A stretch of DNA of 64,000 bases from Gammaproteobacteria bacterium 39-13 (GTDB taxonomy: Bacteria; Pseudomonadota; Gammaproteobacteria; Berkiellales; Berkiellaceae), in assembly GCA_001898235.1 (NCBI GenBank), contig MKTN01000004.1, positions 62,001-126,000 of the forward strand, read 5' to 3'. The notes beneath the pieces were generated by a model. It was not told where the DNA came from and searched no databases. It was given only the letters and a program-made list of their open reading frames with translations. The translations under genes and the position numbers were made by a program. This document shows positions 56,523 through 64,000 of the stretch, piece after piece. Numbering within the stretch: the first letter of the stretch is position 1; each line of letters opens with the position of its first letter.

Positions 56523-57899
56523 TTAATCTACTACGCTATGAGGTGATTTAACCATCAATGCAGTTTGCAAATCCGTTTCGGCAAGCCAAAAATCTCGCAG
56601 AGCTTCAATATAAGCGTTCACGCTTATGATTTGTTCTCGCTCATCAGCAAGTAATTCAAAAGCGCTTATTAGCATGCCATTGTAACGTAGTAAACTTTCA
56701 TCCAATATTAACTTTCTTAAAGACACAACATCATTATGATAAAATTTTGTTTTGTCATATAGAATGCGGTATGTCTGATAAGCTTCACGTACTTCAGAGC
56801 GCGCATTAATTGCAATTTCTCGTAAATGCCATACAGCTTGCATATAGATATTTTGCGCTTTTGCTATCTTTGCATCGCCCCAATCAAATAAGGGAATTTC
56901 CAAACTAATTTCGTATCCAGCTTGATGTGGCTCATCATCAGAACTATTGCGTACGTATCCTAAATCAAAAACATCAATAAAGCGGGTTGCTTTGGTTAAT
57001 CCCAAGGCTTTACACTTACTTTCAATTTCGTGCCTCATTGCTTGAATATCAAGTCGAGAAATAAGTGCTTGTTTTTCAAGTTCACAAAATTCACTTACAG
57101 AGGCGGGAAGATCTGGTAGGCGTTCTGGTAGTTTATAATGGATTTGCGCTCCCCAAAGCCCCATCAATCTCGTTAAGCGCTCTCTTTCTTGCAATGCATG
57201 CAATTTAGCATCAGCAAGTTGTGAAGTTATTTCTGCATAAAAAGCTTGTTCACGTGCTTGTTGCAAGCGATTCCAATTTCCTACTTCTGCCATTCGTAAA
57301 GCTAATTCCGCACTTGCTTGTGATGCTTGATTTATTTTTTCTAAATATCTCACCTTTTGTTCAGCGGCAATGGTTGAGTAATAAGCTTTTCTGGTTTTTG
57401 CAGCAATGGCTAATATATCCATGGCAGCTTGCAATTTAGCTTGTTGAAAATGCTGTTTTTCGATAGCCGAGCGCATGGGTAATGTTAAAAGACTCATTAC
57501 ATCAAATAATACGGTGCGTTCTATATCATATTCACCACTCACGGGTGTTAACTTTGTATAAGAAATCTGTGGATTGCGAATTCTACCCGCTTGTACTAAA
57601 TTGGCTTCTGCAATGCCTAAATTAGCAAGTGCTTTTTGTAGCGTTGGATTATTTATAAATGCGACACGTACAGCATTATCCGCTGATAAGGTCGTGTCTA
57701 AAATCGTATTAACAATTTGCTGCTGTTTACTCCTTTCTTCATCTGATCGTAACCAAACTGGCTGTTGTTCTACTCTATTATGAACAATTGAGCTTACCTC
57801 GGAAAATCCCCCGTCTTTAGAAAGCGTACTGCAACCACTAAAAAAATAAGTTATTATCAAAACAAAACTGATTTTAAGATACCCGTCAAATCGCGCCAT
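56523..57899 (-). CDS. TolC-like outer-membrane efflux lipoprotein
   Basis: 458 residues. Lipobox FFSGC near residue 23 (LIITYFFSGCSTL), followed by long alternating helices with the outer-membrane-efflux repeats (NAVRVAFINNPTLQKALANL and, near the end, a second copy with EISLEIPLFDWGDAKIAKAQ). It should form the trimeric exit duct. In this operon it joins a small secreted protein and a multicopper oxidase; no RND pump is encoded next to it, so its partner is elsewhere. Confidence 0.93.
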   Translation of the reverse strand: MARFDGYLKISFVLIITYFFSGCSTLSKDGGFSEVSSIVHNRVEQQPVWLRSDEERSKQQQIVNTILDTTLSADNAVRVAFINNPTLQKALANLGIAEANLVQAGRIRNPQISYTKLTPVSGEYDIERTVLFDVMSLLTLPMRSAIEKQHFQQAKLQAAMDILAIAAKTRKAYYSTIAAEQKVRYLEKINQASQASAELALRMAEVGNWNRLQQAREQAFYAEITSQLADAKLHALQERERLTRLMGLWGAQIHYKLPERLPDLPASVSEFCELEKQALISRLDIQAMRHEIESKCKALGLTKATRFIDVFDLGYVRNSSDDEPHQAGYEISLEIPLFDWGDAKIAKAQNIYMQAVWHLREIAINARSEVREAYQTYRILYDKTKFYHNDVVSLRKLILDESLLRYNGMLISAFELLADEREQIISVNAYIEALRDFWLAETDLQTALMVKSPHSVVD

Positions 57900-57905
57900 A
57901 GCAGT

Positions 57906-58172
57906 TTATTGACTTCCTTTCCTCAGATGAGTTGAATGTTGCTTTTCGTGTCCATGATGCATTGGTTGGTTTAGCACTGATTGATTAGCTTTAGGCCAAG
58001 ATTGAAGCGTTATAGGACCTGGACGTTTATAGTCCTTGAATGGAGATTGGTAAGTTATTGTAGGAGTACAAACGCTAGGATCATCAGGTTGCCCTAGACC
58101 AATGATTTGTTCTGCTATCACACAAACAGGCCAACAAATCATGAGTATTAAACTACAACAAATTTTTTTCAT
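57906..58172 (-). CDS. Small secreted His/Met-containing protein of the copper operon
   Basis: 88 residues with a signal peptide (to about residue 20, VCVIA-EQ). The mature part has one Cys and an MHHGHEKQHSTH tail that could hold Cu. It is six bases before the TolC-like gene, so first in the operon. No family known to me. The ribosome site is weak. Confidence 0.72.
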   Translation of the reverse strand: MKKICCSLILMICWPVCVIAEQIIGLGQPDDPSVCTPTITYQSPFKDYKRPGPITLQSWPKANQSVLNQPMHHGHEKQHSTHLRKGSQ

Positions 58173-58590
58173 AGATAGCTTATAAACTAACCTTGAATTT
58201 GATGTACGTATTCAGAACCTTCTCTCTCAATAACACTACTAGGGGATAATAGCAATTTCATTAAAATAAATTCATTCTTAAAAAGGTAAAGAGCAAATGA
58301 AATTCATTAATTTAATCTGATAACTATTTTTTAAGAAAATTCTTTCTTATCCTATCTCTTACTTACTTTTAAAACACTTAAGATTCTTTTAATCCTTCTC
58401 CTTAGCGCTTCTAAAAAGCTTTTTATTTTCCAAAATATGCCTAATGACCATTTTAACATTGATTTAGCAGAGAAGGATTTGATTGAGGAGGTATAATCGT
58501 TTTTAGCAATTAAAAATTATGTAAGTTCTTCCTTGAACTTCAAGTTTCTTTAGGAATTTTAGCGCATGGTTTAGATCTTATTTTATCTTA
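58173..58590. other. Intergenic region upstream of the copper operon
   Basis: About 420 AT-rich bases. The minus-strand promoter of the copper operon must be here, but I could not find a convincing one. A GGAGG at 58486-58490 (+) is not followed by a start codon. No gene is supported. Confidence 0.45.
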
Positions 58591-59208
58591 TCACTTTATT
58601 ACTCTTTTTGGCTTTCTAACCTCTAGCTCTTCTGATTCACTCTCCTTCATTGTTTGCTCCACTTTTTTAAAGATATTGAGCAATTTATCCTTGCAAAGAT
58701 TAGCAAATTGCACACAAGCATTTGCAAGTCCTTGCAGATCAGATAAGTCTTTAGGACGCGAGCCTAATAGCAATTTTGATGCGCTATTGCGGACTTCATC
58801 CACTGAGTTCATTGCCATTTTTTCTATTTCAGTCAACAGTTTTTCATCGCTCATCTTCTTTAATGGCTTTATTTGTGGAAAGAAAGTACTTAAAGCATTT
58901 AAAGCATTACCAATTGTCGTATCCATTTTAAATTGTCTTAATATCTTGGTTGCTTGATTAAGAAGATTCGCAACAACTTTGATTGCATCTGGCATAATTG
59001 GAGCAGCCATTTCGATCATTTTTTTTATGCTTTCACTGTTTTCGGCGATTAAATCTAATATTTTCCCAAGCTCAGGACTTCTTTTTCTAATATTTTTGTT
59101 CTTGCGTAGTATATCTACAAACACCATGATCCCATCTAAAAGTTCTATCAAAGCCCCTTCATTGCTTGCTTTTAATTCTATGGCATCTTTTTTACTCTTC
59201 TTAGGCAT
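58591..59208 (-). CDS. Unrecognised helical protein
   Basis: The start at 59208 has GAGG six bases upstream (205 residues). Almost entirely helical (EGALIELLDGIMVFVDILRK, ESIKKMIEMAAPIMPDAIKV, LSDLQGLANACVQFANLC) with a basic N-terminus and a Glu/Lys-rich C-terminus. No signal peptide; the hydrophobic stretches are amphipathic rather than membrane-spanning. No known domain. Confidence 0.68.
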   Translation of the reverse strand: MPKKSKKDAIELKASNEGALIELLDGIMVFVDILRKNKNIRKRSPELGKILDLIAENSESIKKMIEMAAPIMPDAIKVVANLLNQATKILRQFKMDTTIGNALNALSTFFPQIKPLKKMSDEKLLTEIEKMAMNSVDEVRNSASKLLLGSRPKDLSDLQGLANACVQFANLCKDKLLNIFKKVEQTMKESESEELEVRKPKRVIK

Positions 59209-59375
59209 ATCAGACCTCTTAATATTCAAGGTTACCTAGGCTTGAGACTGCTATCCTTACTATAAGGTTCCCGTGATTCTTATCACGTGCATATACAATG
59301 GGAAAAGAAATGCTAAAACATGCATTGCTGAGTAACAGTATTTTTTTAAACAGTTAAACGCAGTAAGGTTTTATC

Positions 59376-60143
59376 ATGATAAAAAATAAAATTATTTCGT
59401 TTGTTTTTGTGTCTATTTTAACTGCTACAAGCTGCTATGCTGAATCCACTTTTAGTGAAGAGCAAAAAAATGATATTGAAAAAATTGTACATGGCTATAT
59501 TGTTGCTCATCCTGAAGTAGTGAAAGAAGCAATCATTGCCTTGCAGACCCAGGAAGAAAAAACGCTGCAGGAACAGGCAAAATCTGCTATTTCAACGCAT
59601 TCTGAAGAAATTTTTAATGGTCAAAGTCCCAGTCTTGAACCTAAGCAGCCAGCTGTTACGGTAGTAGAATTTTTTGATTATCAGTGTCCTCACTGCAAGA
59701 GGATGGAATCTCGATTAGAGGCGTTATTGACCCAAAACAAAGATTTAAGAATTGTTTATAAAGAACTTCCCATCCTCAACCCACACTCAGTCATGGCGGC
59801 TCAAGCAGCACTAGCCGCTCGTAAGCAAGATAAATATTTACCTTTTCATCGTAAGCTGATGGCCATGGATCAAGAGCTAACCCAAGAGAATATTATGGCT
59901 GCAGCCAAAGAGGTAGGCTTAGATGTTGACCAGCTTAAAAAGGATATGGCTTCACCAGAAGTTGCTAATGAAATAAAAGCAAATTATAAGATAGCCCAAG
60001 CAATTGGCATTAGAGGTACGCCAGTATTTATCGTTGCTCCTCACCCCATGAATAAGAACAAAGAATCTGAATTTGTATCGGGAGAAACGAACCAGGATGC
60101 CTTACAATCTCTTATAGATAAAGCAAAGGCTACATCAAAATAA
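59376..60143 (+). CDS. DsbA/Com1-like thiol-disulfide protein
   Basis: 255 residues with a signal peptide (cut after CYA near 22). An N-terminal helical region (residues 25-90) is followed by a thioredoxin/DsbA domain: EFFDYQCPHCKRME, with C104-P-H-C107, and the cis-Pro loop GIRGTPVFIV. The length and N-terminal helix match Com1 of Coxiella and DsbA2 of Legionella, which are dimeric periplasmic or surface proteins that make or shuffle disulfides. It may serve the window's Cys-rich secreted proteins. Confidence 0.92.
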   Translation: MIKNKIISFVFVSILTATSCYAESTFSEEQKNDIEKIVHGYIVAHPEVVKEAIIALQTQEEKTLQEQAKSAISTHSEEIFNGQSPSLEPKQPAVTVVEFFDYQCPHCKRMESRLEALLTQNKDLRIVYKELPILNPHSVMAAQAALAARKQDKYLPFHRKLMAMDQELTQENIMAAAKEVGLDVDQLKKDMASPEVANEIKANYKIAQAIGIRGTPVFIVAPHPMNKNKESEFVSGETNQDALQSLIDKAKATSK

Positions 60144-60211
60144 GCGTAATAGCTAACAAATATTCACATTATGCTTGGGAAAATGTCATAAAAAAAACCA
60201 CTCATCTACAT

Positions 60212-60255
60212 CTTGCTTGTGGCGCTATACTGAACGGTAGAGCGCCACAAGCAAG
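60212..60255. terminator. Long perfect inverted repeat after the DsbA-like gene
   Basis: CTTGCTTGTGGCGCT (60212-60226) and AGCGCCACAAGCAAG (60241-60255) are perfect 15-base arms around a 14-base loop. There is no T-run, so the terminator role is uncertain. Confidence 0.5.
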
Positions 60256-60419
60256 CATTCTGTCACTTGGTATTTACCATAGATAGAAAACTATGCTATA
60301 AGTTTGGCTAGTTACTGATGCCAAGATCCGAGATTTCTGTCTAGAATCTATCTGCGGGATCTTTTCCAAAGTCGCCCTAATTCTCTCTATGCTTAAACCA
60401 TTTTGTTTAGGAATGCCGG

Positions 60420-61763
60420 ATGTCAGGTAAAATTGGTTTTTGGTCTGTATTTCAATTAGTCACTATAAGCCAGGTTGGTTCGGGCCTTATTCTCCCAGCC
60501 AATTTAGCGCCCTATGGTACGTTAAGTTTGGTTGGATGGGTGCTTTCAAGTATTGGCGCAACCATTTTAGCAGTGATGTTCGCCTCACTTTGTATTCGCT
60601 ATCCACGTACTGGCGGCCCTCATGCCTATGTACAGGAAGCTTTTGGGGCACCAAGCGCATTCTTTACGGGTTGGACTTATTGGGTTATTTCTTGGGTCAG
60701 CACTACAGCCATAGTAACATCAGCTGTTGCTTATTTTATTCCGCTTATTGGCGTTAGCTCTACTTTCTTTGAGCTCTTATTAGAATTTTTCATTATCATT
60801 GCAGTTACAGCAATCAATCTCAAAGGGGTTTACAAGGCAGGGTCAACCAAATTTTTGTTTGTTGCCCTAAAAATGTTCCCTTTGCTACTAGTTCCTCTTA
60901 TTGCGCTTTTCTTTTTTGATAAATCCAATATCCCTGCGATTGAAACAGTTGCTGGTGACGATATGGCTGGCACACTGAATAATGTTATGCTGCTTACCTT
61001 ATGGGGTTTTATAGGCTTTGAATCTGCAACTGCAGCGGCAGGAGATGTTAAAGATCCCAAACGAATTTTCCCTCCAGCTTTAGTATTGGGAACGCTTTTT
61101 GTTGCCTTAATTTACTTTGTCAGTAGCTTAGGAATTATGGGAGTTATACCAGGGCATATCCTGATGAATACCGAAGCTCCCTATACAGAAACCGCACGTA
61201 TTATTTTGGGCGGAAACTGGCATCTACTTATTTCCTTTATTGCTTGCATTGTTTGTATTACTGCAGTCAATGCATGGACCCTTGCTAGCGGCCAAATTGC
61301 CTTAGGGATCACTCAAGACGGCTTAATGCCTAAATTCTTTGCCAAAAAGAATAAGCATGGCGCTCCGGTTTTTGCCTTAGTGCTAAGCTGTATCGGTACC
61401 CTACCCTTACTCTTTTTTACCCACAGTGAAAATTTAGCGCAAAAGGTAAATACTATTATTGATCTTTCCGTCACAGCATTTCTTTTTGTTTATGTGATCT
61501 GTTGTTTAGCCTATTTAAAAATTTTATGGCAGCAAAGAGCAAAAGAGAAAATGTGGCAGTGGTTTTGCGGGATATTTTCCTTAGGGTTTTGTCTCTGGAT
61601 TATTTTTTCAACCCCGATGAAAACACTTCTTGTTTGTAGCTTCTTTGTTGTAAGTGGGTTACCTATCTATATTATTAGACGCAAGAAGTTGAAAGGCACT
61701 GGCACTACTACTACGGAAGTGTTCCAATCTACCCCGCCCTCCCTGGCTAGCGAAGCACCTTAG
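60420..61763 (+). CDS. APC-superfamily amino-acid permease
   Basis: 447 residues with about 12 helices. ISQVGSGLILPANLAPYG is the unwound first helix and RYPRTGGPHAYVQEAFG the conserved loop of the APC basic/neutral amino acid group (arginine-agmatine or YjeH-like antiporters). GFIGFESATAAAGDVKDPKR is the helix-6 motif with the FE substrate-site pair. TTAGGAA eight bases before the ATG. The substrate is not determined. A hairpin with arms AAGATCC (60323-60329) and GGATCTT (60357-60363), then Ts, lies upstream and could be regulatory. Confidence 0.9.
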   Translation: MSGKIGFWSVFQLVTISQVGSGLILPANLAPYGTLSLVGWVLSSIGATILAVMFASLCIRYPRTGGPHAYVQEAFGAPSAFFTGWTYWVISWVSTTAIVTSAVAYFIPLIGVSSTFFELLLEFFIIIAVTAINLKGVYKAGSTKFLFVALKMFPLLLVPLIALFFFDKSNIPAIETVAGDDMAGTLNNVMLLTLWGFIGFESATAAAGDVKDPKRIFPPALVLGTLFVALIYFVSSLGIMGVIPGHILMNTEAPYTETARIILGGNWHLLISFIACIVCITAVNAWTLASGQIALGITQDGLMPKFFAKKNKHGAPVFALVLSCIGTLPLLFFTHSENLAQKVNTIIDLSVTAFLFVYVICCLAYLKILWQQRAKEKMWQWFCGIFSLGFCLWIIFSTPMKTLLVCSFFVVSGLPIYIIRRKKLKGTGTTTTEVFQSTPPSLASEAP

Positions 61764-61776
61764 AAAGGCAACCCCT

Positions 61777-61830
61777 AGCAAAGCAATCCACCTCCTTATG
61801 ATGGATTGCTTCGCTAAAACTCGCAATGAC
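61777..61830. repeat. Dispersed palindromic repeat, copy 2
   Basis: AGCAAAGCAATCCA (61777-61790) pairs with TGGATTGCTTCGCT (61802-61815, one mismatch) and is followed by CTCGCAATGAC (61820-61830). This shares GATTGCTTCG and CTCGCAATGAC with the 50568 copy. Confidence 0.78.
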
Positions 61831-61853
61831 AAAGAAGAGCACATAGTGCCAAA

Positions 61854-61887
61854 ACAACCCCTTTCAACTCTGCTTGGGTTATTTTTC
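61854..61887. terminator. Terminator of the permease gene
   Basis: AACAACCC (61853-61860) and GGGTTATT (61876-61883), one mismatch, around a 15-base loop, followed by further Ts. Lies between convergent genes. Confidence 0.55.
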
Positions 61888-61891
61888 CATA

Positions 61892-62887
61892 TTACTCTTT
61901 TTTATCTACACCTATCACTTTATCCGCTTTAGCCAACAAATCTTCAGGGAGATCCAAATGAATAGCCCTAGCCATCTCTAAGTTGATATAAATCGACTGC
62001 TTAGACGGCGTTGTCACTGGAATATTATTAGGCGTAGTGCCATTTAGAATTTTTATTGCTTTTAAACCAGCATCATAGCCAATCTCATATTGGGCATAAC
62101 CTAATGCAAGGGTCACTCCTTTAGAGACTGAATCTGGATCATTAGAAAATACAGGGATCCCATGTTGCTTGGTGAGTCGGGTTAAAGTTTCCATTGCAGA
62201 CCAAACTGTATTGTCTGAGGGAAGCACAATGAGATCTACTTTAGCAACTAATGCATTCACGGCTTGCGTAATATCCATGGAATTTGAAACTGGCGCCTCT
62301 ACAATCTTCAACATGCTTGATGCCTTTATCATTTCAAGACTTTTTACTGAATTGGCTTCGCTAGGGTTGTAAATAACACCTATTGCCTTTGATTGTGGAC
62401 ATATTCGCTCTATCATCTCTAATAGGGCTTGAATAGGAGGAGATTCCATTGTTCCAGTAATATCTTGCCCCGGATGATCAAGATTTTTTACTAAATTAGC
62501 CGCAATTGGATCAGTTACACTAGAAAATACAATTGGATTATGATTAGTATTGGCTGCCAACATAGATTGAGAAGAAGTCGTAGAGATGGCAATAATCACA
62601 TCAGGTTGCATATAATTTAATTTTTTAGAAATCTGAGCTCCCACGCTTAAATTACCTTGTGGTGTTTCATAAATAATTTTTGTATTTTTTCCCTCATGGT
62701 AGCCAGCTTCTTTTAAAGCATCAACGATCCCCTGACGTGCTTGATTTAATGAGGGATGATCTACAATTTGAGTGATCGCAATGGTTTTATAGTTTTCTTG
62801 CAATGCCTTGCTCGTATGCTGCGCTATCCCTATATAAATACTTAAAGCAATCACTAGCGTTAGCACTAAAATTCGTTTTAAAAGCAT
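61892..62887 (-). CDS. TrpX/YtrP-like ABC transporter substrate-binding protein, aromatic amino acid type
   Basis: 331 residues with an N-terminal signal/anchor (residues 5-22). The periplasmic-binding fold of the TrpX family is shown by AITQIVDHPSLNQARQGIVD, YMQPDVIIAISTTSSQSM, PIVFSSVTDPIAANLV and NDPDSVSKGVTLALGYAQYE. Family members carry tryptophan, tyrosine or phenylalanine to an ABC pump. No permease or ATPase gene is adjacent in the window. AAAGGAGA seven bases before the ATG. Expression seems to be set by an aromatic-codon attenuator directly upstream, which supports the substrate guess. Confidence 0.88.
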   Translation of the reverse strand: MLLKRILVLTLVIALSIYIGIAQHTSKALQENYKTIAITQIVDHPSLNQARQGIVDALKEAGYHEGKNTKIIYETPQGNLSVGAQISKKLNYMQPDVIIAISTTSSQSMLAANTNHNPIVFSSVTDPIAANLVKNLDHPGQDITGTMESPPIQALLEMIERICPQSKAIGVIYNPSEANSVKSLEMIKASSMLKIVEAPVSNSMDITQAVNALVAKVDLIVLPSDNTVWSAMETLTRLTKQHGIPVFSNDPDSVSKGVTLALGYAQYEIGYDAGLKAIKILNGTTPNNIPVTTPSKQSIYINLEMARAIHLDLPEDLLAKADKVIGVDKKE

Positions 62888-62944
62888 GAGATTTCTCCTT
62901 TGGTTTATAAAGTCCCCAGCTTAAGCTGAGATCTTTTCACCAAA

Positions 62945-63000
62945 AGAAAAAACCCAGCTTAAGAAGAGCTGGGTTTTCAATATTTCTACAAGCCCAGCTC
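62945..63000 (-). promoter_or_regulatory. Transcription attenuator (terminator/antiterminator pair)
   Basis: On the minus strand, GAGCTGGG (62993-63000) can pair with CCCAGCTC (antiterminator). The same CCCAGCTC is the 5' arm of the terminator AAACCCAGCT (62967-62976) with AGCTGGGTTT (62950-62959), followed by a T-run. CTCAGCTTC just before the FFYFSYF codons can pair with GGAGCTGGG. These are mutually exclusive structures, as in phe and trp leaders. Confidence 0.86.
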
Positions 63001-63093
63001 CAAACTAAAGTAACTAAAGTAAAAGAAGCTGAGATTTGGCGAGCAAACTATCGTTGCGCAACAAGCTATCATTACATTTGTTTTTTTACACAT
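62986..63093 (-). CDS. Leader peptide (35 residues) rich in Phe and Tyr
   Basis: An ATG at 63093 opens a 35-codon frame ending in TAG. Residues 23-29 are FFYFSYF: four Phe and two Tyr within seven codons. The last five codons overlap the antiterminator strand, so a ribosome reaching the stop would block it and permit the terminator. A ribosome stalled at FFYFSYF would leave the antiterminator free. The Shine-Dalgarno is weak (CGAG). Typical of pheA/pheST-like control. Confidence 0.82.
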   Translation of the reverse strand: MCKKTNVMIACCATIVCSPNLSFFYFSYFSLELGL

Positions 63094-63550
63094 AGCGGTT
63101 TACTCGAAATATAAGATCTGTCTTTTCACCCTACAATAGAACGTTTTTTATATCATATGCATTTTAGATAAAAGTGCTTATTTTAGGGATGATCTGTTTG
63201 AGTGCATTTTAGCCTTGCCAGGACTTGGTATTTTTGCCCTAGGGGCAAAAATAGAAGGAAAAACAATAGGCAACAGCAATATTTGCTGTAAAGGCGTGAT
63301 TAGAAAAGAGGTTTTGCTTACAAATTTTCATAATAATTTCTAACATGAATAAAGACGCGGCGTCAACCTAATTTGCTAAAGTGCGTCCTTTGCGGCTGGC
63401 TAGTCATAATTGAGTATTCATTTAAGTGTAGTTTGCCTCTATGGTTGTGTCAAACGAGCAACTACACTGCTTTAAGATAATTTTCAAAAAAATCCTTTAC
63501 CTTACTATACTGAAAATAACATGGATGGATGCTCGCTATAGGATGGAAAA
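63094..63550. other. Intergenic region with a long hairpin
   Basis: About 450 bases between divergent units. TATTTTTGCCC (63229-63239) and GGGCAAAAATA (63243-63253) form a perfect 11-bp stem around TAG. No U-run follows on either strand. The leader promoter must lie here; no clear -35/-10 pair was found. Confidence 0.5.
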
Positions 63551-64000
63551 ATGGCGCGTAGGTTTATGCAATTTTCTCTATTAATTGGAACAATCTTTAA
63601 TTTATCTTCTGTTTTTGCACACTATCAGCCTATTCAATCTTCCCCTCACAAAAAACTTCAAGTTGATACCATTTTAGTTGAAAAACAAAAACATAAAATG
63701 ACTTTATATCACAATAATCGTCCCATTAAGACGTATAATATTGCACTAGGCTTTAACCCTGAAGGGCATAAAGAGCAAGAAGGTGATGGTAAAACACCCG
63801 AAGGTGTCTATTATATTACGGGTAAAAACCCACAAAGCCGCTTTCATTTGTCTCTTAAGCTATCCTACCCATCAATCAACGACCAAAATAAAGCACAAAG
63901 AAAAGGGATAAACCCTGGAAGCAATATCATGATCCATGGATTAGGCCCCCGCTTCCATTCTAAAGGCAAATGGCATGCACTAAAGGATTGGACCTTAGGT
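63551..64000 (+). CDS. L,D-transpeptidase-family protein (YkuD/ErfK type), N-terminal part
   Basis: AGGATGG four bases before the ATG. A signal peptide (to about residue 23, cut after VFA) precedes a YkuD domain: VDTILVEKQKHKMTLYHNNRP, KTYNIALGFNPEGHKEQEGDG, KTPEGVYYITGKN and the IMIHGLG histidine. The window ends at KDWTLG; a cysteine (GCI/GCV) would be expected straight after, but is not seen. These enzymes make 3-3 crosslinks in peptidoglycan or attach lipoproteins. The gene is cut by the window edge. Confidence 0.88.
   Translation, partial: MARRFMQFSLLIGTIFNLSSVFAHYQPIQSSPHKKLQVDTILVEKQKHKMTLYHNNRPIKTYNIALGFNPEGHKEQEGDGKTPEGVYYITGKNPQSRFHLSLKLSYPSINDQNKAQRKGINPGSNIMIHGLGPRFHSKGKWHALKDWTLG

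Noticed and set aside
62945-63093. T-box riboswitch upstream of the TrpX-like gene
   Set aside because: T-boxes are rare outside Gram-positive bacteria, no T-box core sequence was seen, and the leader peptide with FFYFSYF explains the structure better.

Overview
This window is AT-rich chromosomal DNA of a gammaproteobacterium. The best guess is a host-associated member of the Legionellales (the Legionella, Coxiella, Berkiella or Aquicella side of the tree). That rests on gene content and not on a marker gene. It carries an F-box/ankyrin protein, a second ankyrin protein, a patatin-like phospholipase, an inositol-phosphatase-like EEP protein, a caspase-like (clan CD) protein, a transglutaminase-like protein, a Com1/DsbA-type thioredoxin and many unrecognised secreted or helical proteins. 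I see no rRNA, tRNA or CRISPR array.

Layout. 1-8.5 kb: N-terminus of a ClC chloride channel, a secreted unknown, an EEP-domain protein, a TPR protein, a MerR/TipAS regulator and katG, whose base composition differs from its neighbours. 8.5-20 kb: ohr, a K+ channel, a PAS-LuxR regulator, an F-box/ankyrin protein, an acetyltransferase, arylsulfatase 1, a His/Cys-rich lipoprotein, a 2H phosphoesterase, an antiporter and a GCS2-type ligase. 20-27.4 kb: an accessory-looking block with a P-loop protein, a clan CD protease-like protein, a transglutaminase-like protein, a tyrosine recombinase divergent from a KfrA-like protein, and a candidate small RNA. 27.5-34 kb: a compact operon that looks like D-glutamate catabolism (DUF1611, enolase-superfamily epimerase, YkvI-like transporter), a protein of unknown function behind an attenuator, a Kef-type antiporter and a membrane protein. 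35-44.7 kb: TerC, an ankyrin protein, a PLP dehydratase and a 1003-residue protein that appears to join a GT-A glycosyltransferase-like region to an SF2 helicase. 44.7-53.6 kb: a HAD phosphatase, a FadL porin, arylsulfatase 2, a patatin, a formylglycine-generating enzyme and a DUF885 peptidase. 54-58.2 kb: a small Cys-duplicated secreted protein and a copper-handling operon. 59-64 kb: a DsbA-like protein, an amino-acid permease, a TrpX-like binding protein with a leader-peptide attenuator, and a partial L,D-transpeptidase.

How it fits together. Two sulfatases with intact Cys-type FGly motifs share the window with the enzyme that would activate them. Two separate transcription attenuators of the leader-peptide type, both with aromatic codon clusters (FFYFSYF and FWFF), precede genes on the minus strand. 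One gene is a TrpX-like aromatic amino acid binding protein, which makes biological sense. The other is an unrecognised 399-residue protein, where the same control is unexpected. The glycosyltransferase-helicase fusion and the second attenuator are the most likely places for something undescribed.
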